Shown here: piece after piece, positions 1-11,475 of the stretch
Layout: the number at the start of each line of letters is the position of its first letter
Position numbering within the stretch: position 1 is the stretch's first letter
DNA from: Stakelama marina
GTDB lineage: Bacteria; Pseudomonadota; Alphaproteobacteria; Sphingomonadales; Sphingomonadaceae
Assembly (NCBI RefSeq): GCF_018122655.1
Contig: NZ_JAGRQC010000004.1
Span: 1-64,000, forward strand
Direction of reading: 5' to 3'
Length of the DNA stretch: 64,000 nucleotides
Translations under genes and position numbers: made by a program
The notes under the pieces: model-generated
Database searches by the model: none
What the model saw: only the letters and a program-made list of their open reading frames with translations
Told to the model about the DNA's origin: nothing

Positions 1-258
1 CCGCGCCGTCGTGCCTTCCTTCAACCGGACGAGCGGTCCGGGCACGCTGCCGTTCACCGCGATCGCGTGGCCCGCGCGGCCCTGGACCATGCGCGGCCCG
101 CGCCCGACGGTCAGGTCGATCGACGCGCCGCTGACCTCGTCGAACCCCGCGCGCACCGCTTCCGCGCGCAGATCGGCGCCGCGCGCCCAGCCGGGTAGCG
201 CCATCGCCGATCCGGCCATCGCCATCGTGCCGAGCATCCTGCGTCTGTTCAGTTCCAA
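1..258 (-). CDS. copA: CopA-type multicopper oxidase, N-terminal part (gene runs off the window)
   Basis: Only the first ~86 residues are present. Read from a TTG at 258, the N-terminus begins MELNRRRMLG, a twin-arginine (Tat) signal, then a hydrophobic Ala/Gly/Met stretch and a stretch resembling the first cupredoxin domain (LTVGRGP, then INGSVPGPL-like AVNGSVPGPLVRLKEG). These resemble copper-resistance CopA oxidases, which oxidise Cu(I) in the periplasm. TTG is preferred over the ATG at 237 because that ATG would remove the RRR of the Tat motif. The gene is divergent from a CsoR-type repressor with a CsoR-like palindrome between them, which supports a copper role. The copper-binding His motifs lie outside the window, so substrate is inferred from context and N-terminal similarity. 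Confidence 0.72.
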   Translation of the reverse strand, partial: MELNRRRMLGTMAMAGSAMALPGWARGADLRAEAVRAGFDEVSGASIDLTVGRGPRMVQGRAGHAIAVNGSVPGPLVRLKEGTTAR

Positions 259-300
259 GGGACCACCTGCTTGAAATTCGTCTGGTGGCTTGCCAGATAT

Positions 301-317
301 ATACCCCCATAGGGTAT
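301..317. promoter_or_regulatory. CsoR-type operator palindrome
   Basis: The stretch ATACCCCCATAGGGTAT is a near-perfect inverted repeat (ATACCC / GGGTAT) with the C-tract/G-tract layout typical of CsoR and related copper-sensor operators. It lies in the 73-bp gap between the divergent oxidase and csoR starts, 14 bp before the csoR start, so one repressor could control both directions. Binding is inferred from the motif and position. Confidence 0.72.
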
Positions 318-331
318 TGCAAGAGGACGCG

Positions 332-604
332 ATGAACGAGGCGCGCAAGGCGACGGTCAACCGGTTGAAGCGGATCGAAGGGCAGGTTCGCGGATTGGCC
401 CAGATGGTCGAGGACGATCGCTACTGCATCGACATCCTCCATCAGGTGCAGGCGGTGAAGTCCGCGCTCGCCAAGGTCGAAAGCGCGGTTCTGAAGGATC
501 ACGCCGCGCACTGCGTCGCCGATGCGATCCGCTCGGGCGACCCTGCCGAGCAGCAGGTCAAGTTCGGCGAACTGGTTGAACTGTTCGAAAAGGTGAAGCG
601 ATGA
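332..604 (+). CDS. csoR: CsoR-type copper-sensing transcriptional repressor
   Basis: This 90-residue all-helical protein has the CsoR/RcnR/FrmR family signature NRLKRIEGQVRGLAQMVEDDRYC. The metal ligands fit the CsoR Cys-His-Cys pattern: C32 in RYCIDIL, H57 and C61 in KDHAAHC. Known members are tetramers that leave their operator when Cu(I) binds. RcnR (Ni/Co) or FrmR (formaldehyde) are alternatives, but C-H-C plus the adjacent CopA-type oxidase favours copper. The start at 332 has an AGAGGA Shine-Dalgarno; an upstream in-frame ATG at 290 would run through the operator and is rejected. Its stop overlaps the next start (ATGA), so the two genes are translationally coupled. Confidence 0.85.
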   Translation: MNEARKATVNRLKRIEGQVRGLAQMVEDDRYCIDILHQVQAVKSALAKVESAVLKDHAAHCVADAIRSGDPAEQQVKFGELVELFEKVKR

Positions 605-1362
605 ACGATATGAGCACCGCGCCGAACACGCGCAACAAGACCGCCACCGTCTATCGCATGGTGATGGACAAGCATGTCTGCCCGTTCGGACTGAAGACGC
701 TGCACCTGCTCAAGAGCCAGGGTTACCGGGTCGAAGACCATCATCTGTCGACGCGCGAACAGACCGACGCGTTCAAGCAGGACCACGGCGTCAAGACCAC
801 GCCGCAGACCTTTATCGGCGGCGAGCGTATCGGCGGATACGAAGATCTGCGTCGTTTTTTCGGCAAGCCGGTCAAGGACAAGAACGCGACCAGCTACACG
901 CCGGTGATCGCGATCTTCGGCATGGCGGCTGCGCTGGCGCTGGCGGTAAGCTGGCTGTTGTCGGGCACGCTGTTGACGGTGATGGCGGGCGAGCTGTTCA
1001 TCGCGATCTCGATGTGTCTGCTCGCGATGCAGAAGCTTCAGGATGTTGACGGCTTCGCGACGATGTTCCTCGGTTACGACCTGCTTGCCAGGCGCTGGGT
1101 TCCCTATGCCTATATCTATCCCTTTGCCGAAGCGCTGGCGGGCATATTGATGGCCGCGCACGCGCTAAACTGGCTCTCGGTGCCGATCGCGCTGTTCATC
1201 GGTGGCGTCGGAGGCGTGTCGGTATTCTACGCCGTCTATGTCCAGAAGCGCGAACTCAAATGCGCCTGTGTCGGTGGCGGATCGAACGTGCCGCTGGGCT
1301 TCGTTTCGCTGACCGAGAATGTGATGATGTTCGCGATGGGGCTCTGGATGCTCTTCACCTGA
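601..1362 (+). CDS. Glutaredoxin domain fused to a MauE/DoxX-like membrane protein
   Basis: Residues ~14-90 form a glutaredoxin fold with the active-site motif CPFG (C27-G30) and the conserved TTPQTFIGGERIGGYEDL region that binds glutathione. The second active-site cysteine is Gly, so it should act by a monothiol mechanism. Residues ~98-253 hold about four membrane helices resembling MauE/DoxX-type proteins, with a CAC near residue 220. Membrane-anchored redox proteins of this type are proposed to handle thiol/disulfide exchange. The 4-nt overlap with csoR indicates co-transcription and copper control, suggesting a thiol repair or copper-handling role (inference). The downstream hairpin at 1386 probably ends the transcript. 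Confidence 0.75.
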   Translation: MNDMSTAPNTRNKTATVYRMVMDKHVCPFGLKTLHLLKSQGYRVEDHHLSTREQTDAFKQDHGVKTTPQTFIGGERIGGYEDLRRFFGKPVKDKNATSYTPVIAIFGMAAALALAVSWLLSGTLLTVMAGELFIAISMCLLAMQKLQDVDGFATMFLGYDLLARRWVPYAYIYPFAEALAGILMAAHALNWLSVPIALFIGGVGGVSVFYAVYVQKRELKCACVGGGSNVPLGFVSLTENVMMFAMGLWMLFT

Positions 1363-1385
1363 CGGATCAAATTCCGTCGAACGGG

Positions 1386-1416
1386 GCGGGGCGAGGCCGG
1401 ACCGGCTTCGCCCCGC
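1386..1416. terminator. Bidirectional terminator-like hairpin
   Basis: A 13-bp GC-rich stem (1386-1398 with 1404-1416, one G-T wobble) and a 5-nt loop sit between two convergent genes ending at 1362 and 1426. There is only a weak T-run after it, so termination efficiency is uncertain. Confidence 0.55.
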
Positions 1417-1425
1417 TTGCCTGTC

Positions 1426-3846
1426 CTACCAGTCGAGACCGGCCTTCACATAGAGCCGGCGACCATTGAAGCCGAATGGCGAATAGAAGGGGAAGGCGAC
1501 CACGCCGACCGCAAAGCCCGCCGGTGCCGCATCGGGGTAGACATCGAACAGATTGTCCGCGCCAAAGCCGAAATGGAACCTGTCGGCGACGGTAAAGCGC
1601 GCCTCGATATCGGTAATCACCTTCGCTCCGGTGTGCAGGTCGGACGCGGCCGAGCTGCCCGGTTCGATCACGTCGCCATAATAAACGCCGCGCGCGGTCA
1701 GCCCGACATCGCCCAGTGACCAGTCGATTGTGCCCGTGACCTTGGTTTCGGGGGTGCCGTCCTCCAGCGAGACGATTCGCTGGCGGCTGACCAGCGTCGG
1801 CGCGGGGTTGAGCGTCGAAGTGGTTTCGGGGACGCTCAGCACCTTCAGGTCGTTGTAATTGCCCGCGACCGTGAAATCGAAGATGCCGGCGCTGTCGGTG
1901 CGCAGCTTGTAATTCGCCACGACATCGATGCCGCGCGTCCGCGACTTCACCCCGTTCAGGAAGAAGCGCGCCGACGCCACGCCATAGGGCGCGAGCAGGT
2001 TTGCGACATCGGTGCTGAAGCTCGACCGGATATTCTCAGACAGCGCAAGGCCGTTGCGCAGGTCGATTTCATAGGCATCGGCGGTGAGGTTGAATGCGCC
2101 GCTGCGAAAGACGATGCCCGCCGAATAGTTGGTCGATTTCTCGGGCTCGAGCTGCTGTCCGCCGAGCGCGCGTGCCACCGGGCTGACCGACGGGAAGGTA
2201 CCCGTCAGGATCACGTTGCCGCTATCGACGACCGATGCGATCGAGGTGAAATATTGCTGCTGCAGCGACGGTGCGCGGAATCCGGTCTGGATGCCGCCGC
2301 GGATCGCGAAGCTGGGCGTGAAGTCGTAGCGCGCCGAAAGCTTGCCGTTCACCGTGTCGCCGAAGTCCGAATAATGTTCGTACCGTCCGGCTGCGCCGAC
2401 GCTGAGATTGGCGAAGCGGCCTTCGAGGTCGAGATAACCGCTGATATTGTCGCGATGTTCGCTGACGATGTTGTCGGGGCTGAACCCGCCGAACCCCTGT
2501 GCGCCCGCCGATGTCGAATTGCCGTTGGTTGGGCTGACATAGACCGGGCCGTGGTCGTAGGACTGCGGCTCACCCGCCGAAATCGCATAGCTTTCGCGGC
2601 GATATTCGGCGCCGCCCGCGACCGTCAGGTCGCTGCCCGCGCCGAGCGAGTAATCGTGCGAGAGATCGAGATTGGTGACGAACTGGTCGTAGGAGACCGC
2701 GCCGTCGTAAAAGCTCGTCTTCGACTGCGCGCCATAGGTCGCGTTCAGCGTGTGGATCGTCGAATAATCGATCTTGTTCTTGCCGTAGGACGCGGTGAGG
2801 CTGGTGTCCCAGTCGCCAAGCGCGCCCTTCACACCACCGGTGACGGTGAAGTCGCGCGACTTGGTCTGGATCAGCGGCAGGAACCCGTCGGGATAGATTG
2901 CCGGGACGTTGTTGGTGTTGCTCGGATTGCGCGGGAAGGCGGCCGACTGTGTGCGGCGATACTGATAGCCGCCCCAGCCGACGACCTGCCACCCGCTGTC
3001 GCCCAGCGGCACGCCAAGATTGGCATAGCCGGTATATTGGTTCACATCGGGATCGCCGAAGCGCGAGCGGATCTTGGCGGGCGTGTCGCGGGTATCGAGG
3101 TCGCCGCGGCTGGTCGGCTCGCGGTTCACATATTCGCCGGTAACGTCGAGATAACCCTCCGCGCCGATCGGCACGTTCTGCCAGCCCGAAACCGTCAGCG
3201 TGCCGCCATCGGTGACGTGGCGCGGTGCGAGCGGGGCGGGAACGTAGGTGTCGTAGCCGCCGAAGGTCACGCTGGTGCCGCCGCCGGTCCTGTCCTGGCG
3301 CAGCCGCAGATTGACCACGCCCGCAATCGCGTCCGATCCGTACAGCGCCGATGCGCCGTCGCGAAGCACCTCGATGCTTTCAAGCGCGGCGGTGGGGATC
3401 GTGTTGAGATCGACCGCCGCGGCGCCGCGGCCGACCGACCCGTTGATGTTGAGCAGCGCCGACGGATGCGCGCGCACGCTGTTGATGAGCACCAGCGTCT
3501 GGTCGGGCGACAGGCCGCGCAGCGTCGCGGGCCGGATCGCGTCGGTCGCGTCGGTGACGGCGGGGCGCGGGAAATCGATCGACGGAGCGACGGTGGCGAG
3601 CGCGGCCGCGGTTTCGGTCGTGCCCTGGTTCTTGAGCGCCTGTGCCGACAGCACATCGACCGGGGAGATGGTGTCGAGCCGCGTCCGTCCGGCGGCGCGC
3701 GTCCCGGTCACGACGATGTCGGCCGACGGTTGGGCTTGCGTCGATTGCTGGTCGGCGGGGGTGTTGTCCGTCGCGGTCTGCGCAGCCGCGGGCAGGGCGG
3801 CCAGTGCGCCGAGCGCCGCGCCGGTCAGGAAAATATGTTTTCTCAT
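1426..3846 (-). CDS. TonB-dependent outer-membrane receptor
   Basis: The 806-residue product starts with a clear signal peptide (MRKHIFLTGAALGALAALPAAAQ), then a TonB-box-like DIVVTGTR. A plug domain follows (residues ~45-165, with LRGLSPDQTLVLINSVR and IEVLRDGASALYGSDAIAGVVNLRLR), then a 22-strand type beta barrel. It ends in an aromatic residue (KAGLDW), as expected for BAM-inserted barrels. Such receptors import large scarce substrates using TonB/ExbBD energy; the ligand cannot be read from the sequence. The start at 3846 has an AAGGGGA Shine-Dalgarno. An ORF extension to 3924 has no signal peptide at its front and is rejected. It appears to be a single-gene unit convergent with the copper cluster. 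Confidence 0.9.
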   Translation of the reverse strand: MRKHIFLTGAALGALAALPAAAQTATDNTPADQQSTQAQPSADIVVTGTRAAGRTRLDTISPVDVLSAQALKNQGTTETAAALATVAPSIDFPRPAVTDATDAIRPATLRGLSPDQTLVLINSVRAHPSALLNINGSVGRGAAAVDLNTIPTAALESIEVLRDGASALYGSDAIAGVVNLRLRQDRTGGGTSVTFGGYDTYVPAPLAPRHVTDGGTLTVSGWQNVPIGAEGYLDVTGEYVNREPTSRGDLDTRDTPAKIRSRFGDPDVNQYTGYANLGVPLGDSGWQVVGWGGYQYRRTQSAAFPRNPSNTNNVPAIYPDGFLPLIQTKSRDFTVTGGVKGALGDWDTSLTASYGKNKIDYSTIHTLNATYGAQSKTSFYDGAVSYDQFVTNLDLSHDYSLGAGSDLTVAGGAEYRRESYAISAGEPQSYDHGPVYVSPTNGNSTSAGAQGFGGFSPDNIVSEHRDNISGYLDLEGRFANLSVGAAGRYEHYSDFGDTVNGKLSARYDFTPSFAIRGGIQTGFRAPSLQQQYFTSIASVVDSGNVILTGTFPSVSPVARALGGQQLEPEKSTNYSAGIVFRSGAFNLTADAYEIDLRNGLALSENIRSSFSTDVANLLAPYGVASARFFLNGVKSRTRGIDVVANYKLRTDSAGIFDFTVAGNYNDLKVLSVPETTSTLNPAPTLVSRQRIVSLEDGTPETKVTGTIDWSLGDVGLTARGVYYGDVIEPGSSAASDLHTGAKVITDIEARFTVADRFHFGFGADNLFDVYPDAAPAGFAVGVVAFPFYSPFGFNGRRLYVKAGLDW

Positions 3847-4353
3847 GTCTCGTCCCCTTTGATTTTGGGGGACGAGTTGAAAGCGCTCGTCCCCGTTACA
3901 GGCCGCCCTGGGCGGTTCGCGCATCCTCTCCGGTCGTTATTTTTTCGTCCTTGCGCCTATCGGGGCGCGCATCGGTTGAACAAGGGCGAAGTGACGTTCG
4001 TAACAAAAATGTAGAAAACTATGGCATATTTGCATCATTATGATGCGACCATGCCATTCCGGATCAGGCTGATTGCCTGAGGCCCGATGGTGGCAATTCG
4101 GACGTGCTGTTGGCCGGGGTGTCGTTCATCGGCGGCGAAGCGTGGAGCGGCGGGTGCGGCGCGCGCTCTTTCCCAAATCGCACCCCCTTGCTACAGGCTC
4201 CCTCGAATCTCGTATTCGCCAGTTTTCCGCCAGCGTATCGGCACAGAGGACCCCCGATCCCACGCCGCCCTTTCGGGGCCGGCGAGCAGCACGGACCCTC
4301 AGGCCGATCCCAGCGTTGGCAAGGCAACAGACAAGGGAAGGGAACACCCCGAT
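3847..4353. other. 507-bp divergent intergenic region between TonB receptor and acnA
   Basis: No convincing gene was found here on either strand. It must hold promoters for the receptor (minus) and acnA (plus). The half nearer the receptor is AT-richer and contains the nested inverted repeat at 4021-4057. The ~300 bp before acnA is GC-rich. A loose plus-strand promoter pair, TTGCTA at 4188 and TATTCG at 4213 with 19-bp spacing, is possible but weak. The long acnA leader could carry post-transcriptional control, but no known riboswitch fold was recognised. Confidence 0.4.
4021..4057. promoter_or_regulatory. Nested inverted repeat (possible operator or cruciform)
   Basis: Two inverted repeats are nested. 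The outer arms are ATGGCAT (4021-4027) and ATGCCAT (4051-4057). The inner arms are GCATCAT (4032-4038) and ATGATGC (4040-4046) around a single central T, with 4-nt internal gaps on both sides. The symmetry is perfect at both levels. It lies upstream of the divergent TonB receptor and acnA and has no T-tail, so an operator is more likely than a terminator. The regulator is unknown. Confidence 0.5.
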
Positions 4354-7026
<2,673 letters not shown>

Positions 7027-7030
7027 GCGC

Positions 7031-7438
7031 ATGAAGGCGCTTGCCGTCCTCGCCGGCTGCCTGTTGGCCGTGCCCGCGTTCGCCGCGCCGGCACCGGTCA
7101 CGGGCCGCTGGATCACCGAGGACGGCAAGGCGCTGGTCGAGATCGGCCGCTGCGGGCAAAGCCTGTGCGGCAAGGTCGCGAAAATCCTGAAGGTCGACCC
7201 GTCGAAGCCGACGCACGACGTTCACAATCCCGATCCCGCCAAGCGCAACCGCCCGATCGAGGGGCTGACGATCCTGTCCGGCCTCACCGCCGATGGCGAC
7301 GAGTGGAAGGGGCAGATCTATGACCCCAAGAGCGGCAAGACCTATCGATCGGTCCTGCAACGCGATGGGCGGACGCTGACGGTAAAGGGCTGTATCGGCC
7401 CGTTCTGCAAGACGCAGCATTGGCAGCCCGCGACCTGA
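7031..7438 (+). CDS. DUF2147 family exported protein
   Basis: The 135-residue protein has a signal peptide (MKALAVLAGCLLAVPAFA), followed by the DUF2147 pattern GRWITEDGKALVEIGRCGQSLCGKVAKIL, the region KGQIYDPKSGKTY, and a C-terminal TVKGCIGPFCKTQHW. The family is a small periplasmic or surface beta-barrel-like domain of unknown biochemical function, often near metabolic genes. Four cysteines (in RCGQSLCG and GCIGPFC) could form two disulfides. It follows acnA by 4 bp, so co-expression is likely, but nothing shows a functional link to aconitase. Confidence 0.85.
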   Translation: MKALAVLAGCLLAVPAFAAPAPVTGRWITEDGKALVEIGRCGQSLCGKVAKILKVDPSKPTHDVHNPDPAKRNRPIEGLTILSGLTADGDEWKGQIYDPKSGKTYRSVLQRDGRTLTVKGCIGPFCKTQHWQPAT

Positions 7439-7510
7439 TCGTGGTTGAGGCACCGTAAAGCATTTGCTGCTATGTCCCTTCGCCTCGATGCCGGCGGGAG
7501 GATCATTGCC

Positions 7511-8122
7511 GTGAAGAAGCCGCAGACCGTCAACGCGCTGACCGAGCTGGGCAGGGTCCAGCTTTCGCGGACCTTTTTCATGCGCGATTTCCTCTATTCG
7601 GACATCGCCCAGATCTACAAGCTGGCGAACATTCCCGACGATCCCGATCTGGCGATCGCGGCGGGAACACGGCTGTGCGAGGATTTGCTCGAACCGTTGC
7701 AGGACGCGTTCGGCCGGATCGCGATCCGCTCGGCCTATCGTTCGGCGGAGATCAACGCGCTCGGCAATGCCAAGGGTCATAATTGCGCGTCGAACGAGCG
7801 CAACGCCGCGCACCATATCTGGGACATGCGCGATGCGAAGGGGCATATGGGCGCCACCGCGTGCATCGTCGTGCCGGGCTTCGTCAATCGCTTCGACCAG
7901 CCCGGCGACTGGAAGCGGCTGGCCTGGTGGGTACACGATAACCTGCCCTATTCGACGATGGAATTCTTCCCCGTCCGCTGGGCGTTCAACCTGTCATGGC
8001 ACGAAAACCCGGCACGGATGATCTTCAGCCATGTGCCCGGCGACCGCGGCTATCTGACCAAGCCGGGCATGGAAAACCATGACGGCGACCACAGCGCCGA
8101 ATGGGACGGCATCCTGCCATAG
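7511..8122 (+). CDS. Putative M15/Hedgehog-type peptidase-like protein
   Basis: The 203-residue product has the fragments RIAIRSAYRSAEINALGN, then GHNCASNERNAAHHIWDMRD, and later WWVHDNLPYSTMEFFP. The spacing of the YRS arginine, the paired histidines plus Asp, and the distal WWVHD His resembles the zinc site of M15 D,D-carboxypeptidase-like folds, but the canonical SxHxxGxAxD is not exact, so enzymatic activity is uncertain. There is no signal peptide. The GTG at 7511 is preferred because GGGAGG lies 8-10 bp upstream; the ATGs at 7445 or 7472 have no Shine-Dalgarno. It follows the DUF2147 gene by 72 bp. Confidence 0.55.
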   Translation: MKKPQTVNALTELGRVQLSRTFFMRDFLYSDIAQIYKLANIPDDPDLAIAAGTRLCEDLLEPLQDAFGRIAIRSAYRSAEINALGNAKGHNCASNERNAAHHIWDMRDAKGHMGATACIVVPGFVNRFDQPGDWKRLAWWVHDNLPYSTMEFFPVRWAFNLSWHENPARMIFSHVPGDRGYLTKPGMENHDGDHSAEWDGILP

Positions 8123-8267
8123 AGGCGACGCCTGACCGCGATTTCCGCGCGGGCGCACGGTCTTGCTGCCATTTCCGCCTGAGAGAAGGAGGGCCGCTCC
8201 CCGGTTGGTTGCGCATATGGGGGTGCTCCGTTACGCCACCGCACAGTTTCGTTATTGGGGGGAAATA

Positions 8268-9699
<1,432 letters not shown>

Positions 9700-9761
9700 G
9701 CGGCTTCGGGTGCTCGGCAGCTTGTCGCTACCGGTGCCCTGGAAAACCTGGCTCGCACTTC

Positions 9762-11168
9762 TCAATCCCCCGCGAAGCGAAATGCCGAAACACCGCGTTC
9801 GCGTTCGTTGATGAGGAGCGCGCGGGCGGCCGGCGGGGCGGAGCGTTGGGGGCAGTCGGGACGGACGCACTGGCGACAGCCGAGCCCGATTGGCGTCGCG
9901 TCGGCTGTCAGGTCGATGCCGCGCGCAGCCGCGAGCGGGGCGGCGAGGCTCGCTTCCACGCCGATGCCGATCGCGAACATCGCGTCGACCTGTCCGTAGC
10001 GCCTGCCCGGCGGCGTCACCGTGCGCGCGATGGTCAACCAGCGCGGCGGACCCGAATCGTCGCCCGATCCTTCGAGATCGACGAGTTGCACCGCAAGGCT
10101 CCCCGGCCGGTCGAAGGCATGGTGCAGCCGCCACAGCGGGCAGCGTCCGGGCGCTTCGACCAGCGCCGCGCCGCTTGCACCGGCATAGCGTTTCGAGACC
10201 TGCCCGGCGCGGTCGATGCGGATCATGAAAAAGGGCAGGCCGCGTGCGCCGACGCGGCTGAGCGTGGTCAGCCGGTGCGCGACCTGTTCGAACCCCGCGC
10301 CGAAGCGGCGCTGCAGGATTTCGATATCATAACCGGTTGCCTCGCACGCGCGCAGGAAGCGGGCATAGGGCATCATCAGCGCGGCGGAGAAATAGCTTGT
10401 CAGGTGGCGGCGGTAGAGCCGTTCGGCCGCCGGATTGGCGAATTCGGCGCCCTTTACCAGCGCCTCGATCTCCGCGCGAGCCTCGTTCTGCGCGAGTTGA
10501 TAGGCAGCGGCGAAGGTGCGCGAGCTGGGATCGAGCAGTTCGGAGAGCTGCAGCTGGCGGGCATGGAGGTCGAGCCTGCGCAGCAGGTCGGGCATCACAT
10601 CGGCGGGCAGGATGCGGATCGAAAGCTGGTGCTTGACGCGCAGCCGCTCGGCGATCGCCCCGTACAGGTCGCCCGCGCCCAGTCGCAATTCGTCGGCGAT
10701 CTGTTCGGCCGCGGCGTCGAGATCGGCGAAATGGTTGCGCCAGCGTTCGATCTCGCGGCGAACCGGGGCGACGGGGTCGCCATCATCGCCCGTTACGGCC
10801 GACCCGCCCTGTCCGATCCGGTCATAGGCGCGGGCAAAGGCTTCGACCCCGCCCGGTGCACCGGCAAGCCATTCCTCCAGCTCGGCGCGGTCGATCTCGA
10901 GGTCGCCGAACATCGGATCGGCGAGCCTGCGTCGCACCGCGTCGGCACCGCCGCCGGGCTCGTTCGCCGATAGCTGGCGCGGGTCGAAGTCGAACCGTTC
11001 GGAAAGGCGCAGCAACAGGGTCGCCGACAGCGGTCGCTGGTTGCGCTCGATCAGGTTGAGATAGCTCGCCGAGATGTCGAGCATCTCCGCCATCGCCGCC
11101 TGGGTCAGCCCGACCTGACGCCGCAACCGGCGCACGACATGCCCTGCGAACAATTTGGCTTCGGCCAT
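9762..11168 (-). CDS. RamB/ScfR-like regulator (XRE HTH plus short-chain acyl-sensing domains)
   Basis: The 468-residue protein begins with an XRE helix-turn-helix (residues ~8-65: LRRQVGLTQAAMAEMLDISASYLNLIERNQRPLS split over the two helices). A central region follows, with an IrrE/ImmA-like segment (EIEALVKG...AAERLYRRHLTSYFSAALMMPY) lacking a clear HExxH. The C-terminal domain holds CRQCVRPDCPQR, a cysteine cluster typical of the RamB/ScfR group. Known members control glyoxylate, propionate and acetate genes by sensing acyl-CoA. It is divergent from aceA across ~307 bp containing a perfect 16-bp palindrome, so control of isocitrate lyase and of itself is the natural inference. It is convergent with the broken hydrolase. 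Confidence 0.82.
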   Translation of the reverse strand: MAEAKLFAGHVVRRLRRQVGLTQAAMAEMLDISASYLNLIERNQRPLSATLLLRLSERFDFDPRQLSANEPGGGADAVRRRLADPMFGDLEIDRAELEEWLAGAPGGVEAFARAYDRIGQGGSAVTGDDGDPVAPVRREIERWRNHFADLDAAAEQIADELRLGAGDLYGAIAERLRVKHQLSIRILPADVMPDLLRRLDLHARQLQLSELLDPSSRTFAAAYQLAQNEARAEIEALVKGAEFANPAAERLYRRHLTSYFSAALMMPYARFLRACEATGYDIEILQRRFGAGFEQVAHRLTTLSRVGARGLPFFMIRIDRAGQVSKRYAGASGAALVEAPGRCPLWRLHHAFDRPGSLAVQLVDLEGSGDDSGPPRWLTIARTVTPPGRRYGQVDAMFAIGIGVEASLAAPLAAARGIDLTADATPIGLGCRQCVRPDCPQRSAPPAARALLINERERGVSAFRFAGD

Positions 11169-11223
11169 TTTCCTACCGCCCTTCGCTCATGATACCGTCA
11201 CTGCGATCCAACCACCCCAGCAT

Positions 11224-11312
11224 CATTCGCGCGAAGGCGGAAATTCATATCCACGGCCGTCGATGGTCTTCGGTTCGCTCAGCCGATCTGGATTCGCGCC
11301 TTCGCCGGAATG
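11224..11312. repeat. Degenerate inverted-repeat element (REP/BIME-like)
   Basis: The left arm at 11224-11248 and right arm at 11289-11312 are imperfect inverted copies sharing GCGAAGGCG and AAT-CA blocks. The pattern resembles the common sphingomonad intergenic element whose arms read roughly CATTCCCGCGAAGGCGGGAAT (cited from memory, with degenerate bases here). It sits inside the divergent control region of the RamB-like gene and aceA and probably arrived as a mobile repeat. It has no coding content. Confidence 0.6.
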
Positions 11313-11323
11313 GCGACACAGAC

Positions 11324-11339
11324 TGTAAATATATTTACA
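11324..11339. promoter_or_regulatory. Perfect 16-bp palindrome TGTAAATATATTTACA (candidate operator)
   Basis: This is a perfect palindrome in the AT-rich part of the RamB-like/aceA divergent region, 137 bp before the aceA start. Nearby are three TGGCGAC or GTCGCCA copies (11311, 11357, 11385). The most economical reading is a binding site for the neighbouring regulator, but the expected motif for this family is not known to me well enough to match it. Confidence 0.55.
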
Positions 11340-11475
11340 ACATTACATTGTCGAGAGTCGCCATCCTGACCGCGCAACCACTTTTGGCGACATATTATAT
11401 TCCAATCAACGCGAATTATGAGAATTTAGGCGTGTCCCGGCCGTAATGGTCGGTCGAACTTGTAAAGGAAACGAC

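Noticed and set aside
2254..4014. A 586-codon plus-strand frame opposite the first TonB receptor (and similarly 38073-40649 opposite the second)
   Set aside because: Antisense artefacts of high-GC genes; no family pattern and no ribosome site.
9700..10973. Read-through of the hydrolase ORF into 420 further codons
   Set aside because: The added part is antisense to the RamB-like gene; the true end is in another frame at 9697-9699.
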